Shown here: positions 1 through 10,100 of the stretch, one piece after another | Position numbering within the stretch: position 1 is the first letter of the stretch | Layout of the letters: each line of letters starts with the position of its first letter | From: Holophagae bacterium | GTDB taxonomy: Bacteria > Acidobacteriota > Holophagae > Acanthopleuribacterales > Acanthopleuribacteraceae | Direction of reading: 5' to 3' | Length of the DNA: 64,000 nucleotides | NCBI GenBank assembly: GCA_029263455.1 | Contig: JAJCXM010000019.1 | Location: 62,001 to 126,000, forward strand | Notes under the pieces: model-generated | What the model was told of the DNA's origin: nothing | Seen by the model: only the letters and a program-made list of their open reading frames with translations | Databases searched by the model: none | Program-made: the position numbers and the translations under genes

Positions 1-990
1 GGTTTTCAATGGGGTAACGGGCGCAAAATTCACGAACTATTCAATATCAAAGGCCTTGAATACGAAGCCTACCTGCTCGAATTAATGCACCACAGAATCT
101 GGAGTCGCTTACTGCATATTTTTCACATTGAGCGCACCCAAAACCCCTTCGATATCGTGGCCCAAGTGCAATGGGGTGAAGGAGATACAGCCAGGATGAG
201 TCAATTATTCGAAGGCATTGAGCGTAGTGGTCATAGGGATACTGCAGTCTTTAGACAAGATCGACCCTTCTTTGCCCATATCCATTTGCTTGGCACTCAT
301 GGCGCTAAATTCGAACCGACCCAAGCTGTTTTTTCAAAGGGCAAGACCCAGGACGATTATTGGATGGACGACTATTACGACGATGCCATTCTTGATATGG
401 ACCGTCGCTTTGAGCAAGCGGTTGCGCACCTTAAAGAACTCGGCATATACGGCGAAACATTGATCATCTTCAACTCTGATCACGGCCAAAATTGGCGCAC
501 AGATCGATACCTTCCCCTTATCATTAAGTTTCCAAACAACGAGCACACCGGTAGAAGCTCAGTCACAAGTCAAAGAGTAGATATCCCTACGACCATACTC
601 GATTACCTAGGCAGCCCGATCCCTGAATGGATGGACGGCCAATCGCTGATTGATTCGCCACAAGAACAAACGATTTTCATGGTCAAGAACGGCGATACCT
701 CAACCATTGGTGAACTGGTATTTGCCAAGAACTACATCGCCCCATTCTACAGTCTAGGATCCGTGTCGATCGCTTTCGCAGATGAATCTTATGCACTTAG
801 TCTTATTTCCGGATCACTTTCACATCACACGCTCGATGGCTCTGAAGCGCGGGCCAAAAGAAATAGACAGGACGTATACAAACAGTTGTTTGAGTACCTT
901 GTCGAAAATGGTTACCCAAGGTCAAAAATCCCACCATTGATGGCACTTGTTGCAGAAGACCCCATCATTACGAGCCCAAGGAACCCGTGA
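1..990 (+). CDS. sulfatase/alkaline phosphatase superfamily protein, 3' part only
   Basis: The reading frame is open from base 1, so the N-terminal part, including the usual catalytic formylglycine or threonine region, lies outside the window. The visible 329 codons look like the C-terminal half of a sulfatase-fold hydrolase. The stretch FFAHIHLLGTHG is followed by IIFNSDHGQNW, whose Asp-His pair is the late metal-binding motif of the family. PTTILDYLGSPIPEWMDGQSL matches the conserved segment near the end of the sulfatase fold. Substrate cannot be told: sulfate ester, phosphoglycerol or phosphoethanolamine transfer are all possible. The stop TGA is 33 bp from the convergent stop of the next gene. 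Family assignment is fairly secure; substrate is unknown. Confidence 0.75.
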   Translation, partial: GFQWGNGRKIHELFNIKGLEYEAYLLELMHHRIWSRLLHIFHIERTQNPFDIVAQVQWGEGDTARMSQLFEGIERSGHRDTAVFRQDRPFFAHIHLLGTHGAKFEPTQAVFSKGKTQDDYWMDDYYDDAILDMDRRFEQAVAHLKELGIYGETLIIFNSDHGQNWRTDRYLPLIIKFPNNEHTGRSSVTSQRVDIPTTILDYLGSPIPEWMDGQSLIDSPQEQTIFMVKNGDTSTIGELVFAKNYIAPFYSLGSVSIAFADESYALSLISGSLSHHTLDGSEARAKRNRQDVYKQLFEYLVENGYPRSKIPPLMALVAEDPIITSPRNP

Positions 991-1023
991 ATCAATGACC
1001 GTATCTTCTGATTTATTACTGGC

Positions 1024-3516
1024 CTAAATACACACAAAAGACAGCAGATTCAGAATGTTGTTCTGCGGCCAGCTAGCCAATTGCTGCAAGAAGTTGAGCT
1101 GACATGAGGCGTCTAGTTGAATAATCCAGTCCCTGATAAGTGCCTGTTCACCGACCGTCATCGCGTTGGTAGGGCGCATGCGATTACCTATTTGTGGCGT
1201 TTCACAGTTGATCTTTTCAAACAAAAAGCTGCGTTGTAAGCTGCCTGGCTGGACACGGTTCAGGCCGGTTGCGAAGGCACTCGGTTGGAAGACTAATTCG
1301 GAAAATGAAGCACCCGGAAGTAGATTTAGTCCGCCACTATTTCCTGCCGTTGCGTTATGGCAGCCCACGCAGTTGTCGTCAAAAATGGGCTGGATTTGCG
1401 AATCGAAATCGACATCTGCTGTCACGGGTTGCGCACTTAAGTCGTCACAATTATTGCCGCCACCGAAGCGGGCGATTTGCAATTCCAGATCCCAGGCAGG
1501 GCTCACCAAGCCGGAAGCGTTTTGACTGGCAAACTGAAGCTCTCCGGTATCGGCAACGGCATTTATCCAATAGGTGTCGGATCCTTGACTACTAGGAATG
1601 GCGAAATGGAAATAGCCAAAAAAATCGCTCGTCAACCGATGATCAAAACCCGTCGGCGATATACCAGAAGCTAACGTGTAATCACGTCCCCCAGCCACAT
1701 CGATCCAGTTGGCGGAGGTTGTTTTTGCCAATCCAACGTCAATCACGATCGGCTGTGAATTTAAATCAAGGGCACGTCCGCGAATCTGTAAGTCAGAAAG
1801 GTAGAAGGTAAGTGTTGGACTCACCGTTGACTGAGGTGCAGGAACTTCAATGGCGATGCTGGCATATTCCACCCCATCAGTTGGTGGTTCTCCAGCTGAT
1901 GCCAAGAAGCCATCAGCGGTCAAATTAAGCACGACACTACCGGCCACAACACCGGCCGAGACCAGAATACCATTCATGTTCGGACCAAGTCCGCCGGCTA
2001 TCACAATGGGACTCCCATCCAGCTGATAAAAGCGCACTTCGGTATCCGCTGCCAACAGCGAAGATGGCAAACTCCTGCCATCGTTAACGGAACCTGAAAG
2101 GTTCACTGTTACTGGCTTAAAGACATCAACGTTTGTGGTTGCAACATCAAATAGACCTTCGGTGTTAAATACGGTCAGGCGTGCTTCAAAGGAACCGTAA
2201 TCAGCATAAATGTGATTTGGGTCTTGCAAGGTGGATGACTCGCCATCGCCAAATGACCATTGCCAGTGATCAACCATGCTGCCTGGAGCCGTTGACGTGT
2301 CATTGAAATCTACGACAAGTGGTGCAGGACCAATTGCTGGAGATGGTGTCGTCGTAAAGCTCGCCACGGGCGGATCGACACCAGAGAACGTAATTTGCCA
2401 AAGCGTATAAAAGCCGCCCAATGACTCATCACCATTGCTATGACACGTATAGAGATTGCCATCAGGTCCAAAGACCATATCGGTGCCCACGATATCCGCA
2501 GTAAAGAGCTCCCCGGCATTCAAAGTATCCAAATCGGTGCCACTGATTTGGTAGCGGCGTATACCATTTAGCCAATTCGCCCAATAGAGGGTGGGTCCGC
2601 CAGGCGCAAATGGACCCGAGTCGGCAATGGCAATACCAATAACTGAAGGCGACTGCGTGTCCATGACCCGATGGTCCGGATCGGGTGGGTTAAGAAAGCC
2701 ACCGCCATCGCCATTGATGTTCCATTCCCCATTTGAGCCCTTCTTGACCCAAGAAACACGGTCCGTGGAGTCACCGTTCTCGGAAGAATACAGCACGTCA
2801 GCGACAGGTTGACCAGGAAACAAAGTAAAGCGAAAGGGGTTACGGAAGCCAACCGCCCAGACCCGAGAGCGAATACTGTCTGGATCACCATCCCAAAAGG
2901 GATTGTCGCTAAGGCCTTCACCGTTATCACGACTGACCCGCAATATTTTTCCATGCCAGAAGTCAGGGTGTTGGACTCTGGGAAGTCCATCAAATAGCGG
3001 AGAAACCCCGTCAAATCCATCATCACCCAGTGAAATAAATATAGCTTCGTTCTGTGGATCAATGACGATGCCGCCCGCCTTGTGAAAAGACGCTGTACGC
3101 GGGAATCCGTCGACTAAAGTTAATTCAGATCCGGCCTCCATAGCCGTAAAGCTTGAGTTAGATGTGATACGCACCAGCCTTTGATCAGTGGTCGTCGTAT
3201 AAAAAAGGTAGATGTAACGCGTGGTCAGGAAATCAGGATCCAAAGCCATGCCTAAAAGACCGCATTCCGCAGTTGCATCAACCTCGTCCACGAAATCGGC
3301 AAAGTCCGTCGCTGCGAGGAAACCACCAGATCCGTCGGGTTCAATTACAAGAATCTGACCCCGTTTTTCGGCGACGAACAGTCGTCCAGTTGCATCAAAC
3401 CGAATCACCGTCATGCCATTACCTGAATGCACCAGCGACGCGGAATAGCGAGCATCCGTAAAAACCGGCTGAGCAAGCAGCAATGGTGCGAGGAAAAACA
3501 GTGGCAGGTACTTCAT
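1024..3516 (-). CDS. secreted GSDH-type beta-propeller, PKD domain and cytochrome c CXXCH fusion
   Basis: I start it at the ATG at 3516, which has GGAG six bases upstream and begins a signal peptide (MKYLPLFFLAPLLLAQ). A longer frame upstream lacks these. Residues about 20-380 read as a glucose/sorbosone dehydrogenase-type six-bladed propeller (RLFVAEKRGQILV, GLLGMALDPDF, VWAVGFRNPFRF), the fold of soluble PQQ sugar dehydrogenases. A PKD domain follows (VDHWQWSFGDGESSTLQDP), then about 230 residues of unassigned beta-rich sequence. Near residue 716 is a heme motif, NCVGCH, with a Met-Arg-Pro downstream that could supply the axial ligand. This suggests a periplasmic or exported dehydrogenase passing electrons to its own heme. 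PQQ-binding residues were not verified, so catalysis is inferred. Confidence 0.8.
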   Translation of the reverse strand: MKYLPLFFLAPLLLAQPVFTDARYSASLVHSGNGMTVIRFDATGRLFVAEKRGQILVIEPDGSGGFLAATDFADFVDEVDATAECGLLGMALDPDFLTTRYIYLFYTTTTDQRLVRITSNSSFTAMEAGSELTLVDGFPRTASFHKAGGIVIDPQNEAIFISLGDDGFDGVSPLFDGLPRVQHPDFWHGKILRVSRDNGEGLSDNPFWDGDPDSIRSRVWAVGFRNPFRFTLFPGQPVADVLYSSENGDSTDRVSWVKKGSNGEWNINGDGGGFLNPPDPDHRVMDTQSPSVIGIAIADSGPFAPGGPTLYWANWLNGIRRYQISGTDLDTLNAGELFTADIVGTDMVFGPDGNLYTCHSNGDESLGGFYTLWQITFSGVDPPVASFTTTPSPAIGPAPLVVDFNDTSTAPGSMVDHWQWSFGDGESSTLQDPNHIYADYGSFEARLTVFNTEGLFDVATTNVDVFKPVTVNLSGSVNDGRSLPSSLLAADTEVRFYQLDGSPIVIAGGLGPNMNGILVSAGVVAGSVVLNLTADGFLASAGEPPTDGVEYASIAIEVPAPQSTVSPTLTFYLSDLQIRGRALDLNSQPIVIDVGLAKTTSANWIDVAGGRDYTLASGISPTGFDHRLTSDFFGYFHFAIPSSQGSDTYWINAVADTGELQFASQNASGLVSPAWDLELQIARFGGGNNCDDLSAQPVTADVDFDSQIQPIFDDNCVGCHNATAGNSGGLNLLPGASFSELVFQPSAFATGLNRVQPGSLQRSFLFEKINCETPQIGNRMRPTNAMTVGEQALIRDWIIQLDASCQLNFLQQLASWPQNNILNLLSFVCI

Positions 3517-3736
3517 AATAACTCCGTCCAAATTCTCTATATTCTCCAGCGCGGACAACTAATCTCAAACCAAAATACGCACAAATGTGGAATAGCTCAC
3601 ATGCGGTAACAGTTTTCCCTACGACTGATAGCCTATTAGCGCAAAGGGACCCAACCAACTGTTATCCATGTTTTTCTACAGCCTGTATCTGTTATCTTTG
3701 AGGCGAAGCCATTAGGTTACATGTATTGGAGGCGCC

Positions 3737-5185
3737 ATGACCTTGGATTTCAGACCCGATCAACTTCACGCACTGCTTCAGAAAACGGTTGAGGCTGCCG
3801 GAGATTTTCTTGAAACACATGAACAACGATCTGTTGTTCAAGCACCAGACATGGCGTTCGTGCGGTCACTTTTTTCCGAGCCGCTCCCCGAAAAGGGTCT
3901 TTCTATGAATGACCTCTTTAGTGAGATTCGCAGTAAGATATTTGACACCGCAACCGTCACCACGGGGCCGCGTGCGTATCCGTATGTTCAAACTGGCGGC
4001 AATCACTGGGGAATGGTAGGCGAAATGCTGGCACCAGTGATTAACCAGAATGGCGCCAAGTGGCATTTGTCGCCTACCGTGGTTGAAATTGAAAGACTCG
4101 TTATTCAATGGATATCTGATTTCATCGGATTCGGCTCAAACACGGCAGGTTTTCTGAATAGCGGTGGTTCTATGGCCAACTTCATGGCGCTGAGTGTGGC
4201 ACTTCATTGCCAAGCGCCTTGGGATATTGCCAACGAAGGCCTGGCCGCTGCGCCACAAATAACTGCCTATGTTTCAGACGAGGGGCACTCATGCCTGGAA
4301 AAAGCCATCGATTTATTGGGTATAGGCCGTAAGAACTTACGGCACATAGGCACGACAGCAAACGATCAGATCGACCTGCTGCTGCTAAAACGAGCCATCG
4401 AAAAGGATAAGCGCGAAGGGTTGCTGCCGCTAGTTGTGATTGGCAATGCGGGTACGGTAAATACCGGCGCTGTAGATCCCTTAAACGATTTGGCCGATAT
4501 TGCCGCTGAACATAAGATGTGGCTGCACTTAGACGGAGCTTATGGAGGCCCTGCTGCCGCAAGCAAACGGGCCGGTCATCTTTTTGCGGGCTTAGAACGG
4601 GCTGATTCCGTTGCCATCGATCCCCACAAATGGCTTTACGTACCCTTTGATGCCGGCTGTACCCTGGTGAAGAATTGGAGTGATCTCAACAAAACCTTCA
4701 AGGTCAAAGCCCGCTACCTAGAAACGGGACAGGGCCCAGATTCACGTTTTGAGCTTTATGAACATAGCTTTCAACTGTCCCGCGGCTTTAAGGCGTTAAA
4801 GATTTGGACTACATTTAAGGGCTACGGCGCCCAAGCTATTCGCGACGCCATTGATGACAATATTGATGTGACGCAGAAATTCGCTCAGTTAATCAAAGAT
4901 TCTGACGACTTTGAGTTGATGGCGGCCACACCGTTATCTGTTACCTGTTTCAGGTACTGTCCTTCTGGATGCCCGCAAGCAGAGCTCAATCAACTCAATG
5001 AAAGACTAGCCAGAGACCTGGAACGGGACGGCCGCTTTTTCTTAGCAAGCACACGTATTGGTAGCGACACAGCGCTACGAACATGTTTTGTGAATCATCG
5101 GACCAAGATCGAACACGCCACTGAACTAATCCATGTGCTTCGGGAACTAGGTTGCCGAATCGCAACCAGCAAAGCTCAAGCATAG
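3737..5185 (+). CDS. pyridoxal-phosphate-dependent group II amino acid decarboxylase
   Basis: A cytosolic PLP enzyme of the group II decarboxylase family (aromatic-L-amino-acid, glutamate and related decarboxylases). The cofactor lysine is Lys298 in DPHKW, preceded by the Asp-containing HLDGAYGG strand that contacts the pyridine ring. GNAGTVNTGAVDPL and the N-terminal TGGNHWGMVGEML/HLSPTVVEIE segments are also typical. At 482 residues it has normal family length. A GGAGG sits five bases before the ATG. It is divergent from the dehydrogenase fusion, with 220 bp between starts. Substrate cannot be read from sequence; aromatic amino acids are as likely as others. Confidence 0.88.
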   Translation: MTLDFRPDQLHALLQKTVEAAGDFLETHEQRSVVQAPDMAFVRSLFSEPLPEKGLSMNDLFSEIRSKIFDTATVTTGPRAYPYVQTGGNHWGMVGEMLAPVINQNGAKWHLSPTVVEIERLVIQWISDFIGFGSNTAGFLNSGGSMANFMALSVALHCQAPWDIANEGLAAAPQITAYVSDEGHSCLEKAIDLLGIGRKNLRHIGTTANDQIDLLLLKRAIEKDKREGLLPLVVIGNAGTVNTGAVDPLNDLADIAAEHKMWLHLDGAYGGPAAASKRAGHLFAGLERADSVAIDPHKWLYVPFDAGCTLVKNWSDLNKTFKVKARYLETGQGPDSRFELYEHSFQLSRGFKALKIWTTFKGYGAQAIRDAIDDNIDVTQKFAQLIKDSDDFELMAATPLSVTCFRYCPSGCPQAELNQLNERLARDLERDGRFFLASTRIGSDTALRTCFVNHRTKIEHATELIHVLRELGCRIATSKAQA

Positions 5186-5351
5186 ACCTGTTTTCAGCGA
5201 CTAACCGCCAGACGCCAGTGGTCAAAATGTGCGGATATCAGGAGACGCTTCCTCAATTAAGGTGAAGTAGCTCGAGGATTTACGGCTATTAGTGTGGCAT
5301 ATGTTTTGCCCTTTGTTTGGGCATCACCGAAGCGACAGAGGAGCACCACAT

Positions 5352-6440
5352 ATGATTACGATTCTACTTTGTTTTTATCTATCACAACCTCAATGGGCGG
5401 CGAAACAAACCGACATTTTCCAACCCTTACAATCCAGCCAAGTCGCAATGACACAAACAGGTCACCTCTACTTATTGGACAGCAAAGAGGCGCGCATTGT
5501 TCATTTTTTTCAAGGCAATAAACAGGCAGATATAGGGCGCAAAGGCAGTGGACCCGGCGAATTTAACGTTCCATATGCGATCTGGACACGTGGATCTGAT
5601 CTCATCGTACTGGACGTGGGCGCCAGTGCCGTATGTATCTTTGATCAGGATGGCGCCTTCAAGACATCACATAGAATGCTAAGTCGATCGTTGGACTTTG
5701 TCCCTGTCTCAACTGGTTATGTTTACGGCGATTGGCGGTTCTCGATGGACCCTAATGCGCCAATCTCTATCAGTTGGACGGATTTAGAACTCGACCGCAC
5801 CGAGACACTGGGAGAATGGCCACGCGGTCCGGAAGCAAATTTCGCGTCTGCAGAAGGTGGCACGCCCAAAATCTCTTTCAACCCTGCGCGCGACCAATTT
5901 CAACTGGCCACGTCACTGGATGGGTCAAACTTTTTTCTTGCCCTACCGGGCCGATTCGAAATCCGAATTTTTGATGCCAGCGGCCGTTCCATAAAATCGG
6001 CCATCAATGAGAATCGAGCTTCTGTTCCATTTAATGAAAGCTGGGGCAAATCACAATTGAAAGCAACCAACGAACGCGCCCAACAGAATCCATTCAAAGT
6101 CGATCTTGAAGCCGACTTTCCCGAGTATTTCCCGATCGTTCGCGCCATCCAGACAACGCCTGACAATCAGATTGGCGTCACTTTTTGGGCACGCGACCCT
6201 GACCAACCAACTTATGCAGTCTATGACTTAGCGGGCAACCCAACTCAGTCACTTTTCGCCCCTGAGACTTGGTCCCGAGTTGTGGGGTTAATAGATGATC
6301 TTGCTTACGTCACGGTTTTCGACACGGAAGCGGATGAGGCGCGCATAGCTTTCCTTCCAAAAGCGAATGTGAATGATTTTGTGGAGGCCAACCCCATTTC
6401 AGAAGAGTCCTCTGCCAATTTCCTCATGATCGGCGGTTAA
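5352..6440 (+). CDS. exported 6-bladed beta-propeller protein
   Basis: The ATG at 5352 is chosen over an upstream one because it is preceded by AGAGGAG and begins a short signal-like segment (MITILLCFYLSQPQWAA). The body has propeller-blade strands: GHLYLLDSKEARIVHF, then IGRKGSGPGEFNVPYAIWTRG, the phrase commonly found in 6-bladed (NHL/BF3980-like) propellers, then LIVLDVGASAVCIFDQDGAFKTS. No catalytic motif is seen. Such proteins are periplasmic or secreted binding modules of unknown ligand. It follows the decarboxylase by 166 bp on the same strand, with no evidence that they act together. Confidence 0.65.
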   Translation: MITILLCFYLSQPQWAAKQTDIFQPLQSSQVAMTQTGHLYLLDSKEARIVHFFQGNKQADIGRKGSGPGEFNVPYAIWTRGSDLIVLDVGASAVCIFDQDGAFKTSHRMLSRSLDFVPVSTGYVYGDWRFSMDPNAPISISWTDLELDRTETLGEWPRGPEANFASAEGGTPKISFNPARDQFQLATSLDGSNFFLALPGRFEIRIFDASGRSIKSAINENRASVPFNESWGKSQLKATNERAQQNPFKVDLEADFPEYFPIVRAIQTTPDNQIGVTFWARDPDQPTYAVYDLAGNPTQSLFAPETWSRVVGLIDDLAYVTVFDTEADEARIAFLPKANVNDFVEANPISEESSANFLMIGG

Positions 6441-6583
6441 GATGCCCGCTGGTTTCGTTAATGCTGGCCCGCAAACGCCCCGCGTCGCTCATGAAACACG
6501 AAACGGCAAATTCTGATAGCACTTAATCTCGCTTGTACTGGGTTAGAATAACCATGCAAAATTTGGCTTTAGGAGAATGTAAT

Positions 6584-7060
6584 TTGTCTATTAATCATTT
6601 GGCTCGAATAGGGTTTTTTGTGTTGACGGCTTTGACGACGTCAAATTTGTTAGGCGTTAGCTTGGCGCAGGACCACGGTCATGACCATAGCGATCATGGT
6701 CATGAGACCGCCCTGTCGCTTGACCATGGGAAAAAGTGGACGACCGATGAGTCGTTACGAAAAGGCATGCTTCAGATACAGCAACTCATGGTCAACCGCG
6801 ACAAGGAACACAGTGCTCACGCTCACTATGCCAATGACATCGGTGCTCAAGTTAAGAAACAAGTGGCGTATATGATCGATCATTGCCAATTACCGGCTGA
6901 AGCAGACGCGGTACTACACATATTGATTAGTGAACTCTTAGAAGGTGCGGAATCAATATCTGCGGCGTCGCCAGACATCAAGGGTTTTGAGAAGATTGAA
7001 CAAGCTCTTTCGCAATATCCTGAATATTTTGACCACCAAGGTTGGCCATCTCATCACTGA
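6584..7060 (+). CDS. small periplasmic His-rich protein, DnrO-like
   Basis: The likely start is TTG at 6584, with AGGAG eight bases upstream and a clean signal peptide beginning SINHLARIGFFVLTALTTS and ending before QDHGHDH. The longer ATG reading at 6533 lacks a ribosome site and would bury the signal peptide. The mature protein begins with a metal-binding-looking stretch, DHGHDHSDHGHE. A conserved core follows, LDHGKKWTTDESLRKGM, then CQLPAEADAVLHILISELLEGA and YFDHQGWP. I remember this core from small proteins labelled DnrO in xanthomonads. Function is unknown; metal binding in the periplasm is a guess from the His cluster. Confidence 0.65.
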   Translation: MSINHLARIGFFVLTALTTSNLLGVSLAQDHGHDHSDHGHETALSLDHGKKWTTDESLRKGMLQIQQLMVNRDKEHSAHAHYANDIGAQVKKQVAYMIDHCQLPAEADAVLHILISELLEGAESISAASPDIKGFEKIEQALSQYPEYFDHQGWPSHH

Positions 7061-7089
7061 TACCAGCGCTAGCAAACTCAATTAAGAAG

Positions 7090-7123
7090 GCTTGACCATC
7101 GGATCCTTTTCCGATGGTCAAGC
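7090..7123. terminator. 14-bp perfect hairpin between convergent genes
   Basis: GCTTGACCATCGGA and its exact complement TCCGATGGTCAAGC flank a six-base loop (tccttt). It lies 29 bp after the stop of the His-rich protein and 53 bp before the end of the convergent protease gene, so it may terminate both. There is no T tract on either side, so it is not a textbook intrinsic terminator. Confidence 0.6.
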
Positions 7124-7176
7124 ATGATCGCGCTCAAATAAACGAAATATGTTGTTCCCTATCGCCGACGATTATT

Positions 7177-10100
7177 TCAATGCTCGGTTTGCGTGTCTTT
7201 TGGGTATTCAAACGATTTATTGGGGAAATCAGGGGGTTCGGGTTGTTGACGCGGGTCGGAGTCGATTAATTCGAGCAGATGATCTACAGCTTTACGTAAT
7301 TGCGCATCTTGGCCAAGAAACGTTTGATGAGGACGATTGTCAACTTCGATATCAGGGATAACGCCCACGCCTTCGATCAGCCATTCGCGTTCCAGTCCAA
7401 AGACACCTGTTTGCGCCGCACTTGCGATGCCGCCATCGGCAAGCCGATTATTAAAACTCAACCAAATCTCACCGCCCCATGTTCGTGTTCCAATAACTTT
7501 TCCCAGACCTAGCCGACGGAACCCCTCGCTTATGGCTTCACCGTCAGACGCAGTCAATTCATTCATGAGCAAAACAAGATGGCCGGCAAACGCGTATTGC
7601 ATATTGCCATAGACCTGTTGATTGCGACCTTTCCAATAGAACCACACTTGCCTCAGCAGTCGTTCCAGGATCCAGGAATCGATGTTGCCACCCCTGTTAT
7701 TGCGAACGTCCAGAATCAGGCCCTGGCGATTGAAGACCGGAAAATAGTTCTGCACCCATTCTGAGTAGTTGTCGCCACCCATTGCACGTAAATGAACATA
7801 TCCAATCTTATCTTGCCCCCAATCATCTACTTTGAGGCGCCGACTGTTTTCCCAATCGCTATAACGTAATCCTGCTTCATCTTGTTTGCTGATTGGCGTC
7901 ACCACGACATCTCGTTGGCCATTATCGTTTGTCAGCACCGATAAACGCACTTGTTGGCCAACCTGATTGTCCAGCAAAACATTTGCATGTGCGACTTCCA
8001 AGGTTTTAGTGCCATTGATGGCAGTTACGGTGTCACCGACCTTGAGGTCCACGTTGGGACGGGCCACAGGAGATAGCTGGTCGATATAATCCGGTTCACC
8101 TTGATAAATATACGTGATTCGATAGCCGCCCCTTTTCTTGTCTGCCTCCCAGTCGACACCCAGTCCTGCATGCTGTATCTGGTCATCAGCCGATCGCAAT
8201 TCACCGCCTACCACAAACGTGTGTAGAGCACTCAGCTCACCAACAACCTGCGCGATAAGATCGTTCAGCTCCGCGCGCGTGGTTACACGCTTAACCAGCG
8301 GCAAGTGTTTGTCTAGAACCGCCTGCCAATCCACTCCATGCATATCTGGATCATAGAAATAGTCACGTTCAAGTCGCCAAGCATCAACCAGCATTTGTCG
8401 CCAGGTTTCAGTCGGTTCCACTTTCAGTTTCCATTTATTGATTTCAAGTGACTTGGCCTTTTCTTCGAGCACGTCATCTTCTAGGCCCGAAACCAACCAT
8501 TTGTCTTCCTTACGCAACATGATCTTTTTGCCATCGTTCGAGAGCTCGAAGGCTGAAACTTTGTCGGCAAAAACCTTGGCGTCTTCTAATTTCGAATTCA
8601 CGGCCATTATCATCAGTTGAGCGTGCTCAAAAGTGCCAGCCTCGTAGGACAAATAAAATAAATGATCGCCGTTGGATTGTAAGGACGCATAGTTTCCTGG
8701 TTTAACTGGCACACGGTAAAGCCTTTTTTGCAGACCTTCCTCAACCATGTTCACGCGCGGCTCTTCCGCTTCTTTGATGTCTTTCAAATCGGCTGTCAAT
8801 TCACTGTGCGCTAGAAACGGGAATTTCGCTTGCGGGTCAAGGGCCAACGCATAAATTTCTGTTGATTTGTCCAAGAAGGGTTCAGGTTGCCGCGGTCCCC
8901 ACGGACTACTAACCACCGAATTGAAGTGGCGGTCCGACAAGAAGTAGAGGAACGAACCGTCCTGACTCCAAAGCGGGTTGTAACTCTCGACCCGATCGGT
9001 CGTGGCATCTATCAAGCGACCGCTAGGCACATGGTAAAGCTTAATTTGAGAAGAAACATTATTGGCTTGGCTATCAAAAGCCAACCATTGGCTATCCGGC
9101 GACCAAGCGATCGAGCCAATTCCCCAAAAGGGTGATTGATGGATAACATGTGTTTTTTTGGATTGGTTGCCAAGAATTGACAAACGGCCTTCACGGTCAG
9201 AAAAGGCGATGTGCTTCCCATCTGGTGCAGGTACCGGTGCCAATCTCAATACATCGGCGTCTTTCGTCAATTGCTCAGGTGGCTTCATCCCTAAGTCATC
9301 AAAACGCCAATATTCCTGTTCTCCGCTATGATCGGTGAGCATTAGCAGACTTTGTCCATCAGGTTCAAACACCGCATCTCGCATGCGCACACCTGAGCCC
9401 TGAGATAAGGTAACGACCCGACCCTGTTCCACTGGGAAAATCGCCACCTGTCCGTGGGCGGTGGCCACAACGCGATCACCCTTTGGGGACAAATGGATCG
9501 AGGTCAATGTGTCCTCAATCTTCTCCACCCACTGACTACGGCGTTGGTCGAAGTCACTTGTAAGCGTGATTGGGATTCGCCTAGTACTGAAGTCCGTCAG
9601 GCTGAGACAATAAAGATCAGCACCCAATTGGTAGACAAGAGACTGGCCGTCGGCGTCGGCATCGCGTACATCCAAACCCGCATGAAAGGTGTGCTGTTTT
9701 GGGCTCTTGCCATCCAGATCAATCGACCAAATATTCATGGTGCCATCACGGTCACTGACGAAGTAGATGCGGTCGCCAACGATCATGGGATCTTTACTCG
9801 TGCCTTCATAGCTGGTGGTGAGAGGCGTCGCTTCATCATCGCCCGATGTGAAACGCCACAATTGTTGAATAGTCCCGCCTTTATAACGTTTCGTCCAACT
9901 GCCATTGAAGCGTAATCGATTGAAGACAAGCGAACTTTCGTCGTCAGTAAATTGACCCATGTCGGCCTGCATCAAAGGGATAGCCTGCCGGCTTAAGTCA
10001 TGGGTATCCAGTAAATGTAGTTGCTGATTAGGTAGATCAGAATAGTGACTAGTCGAATAGACTACCTTACCGCTTGGCGTCCATGACCTTACGTTCGCAT

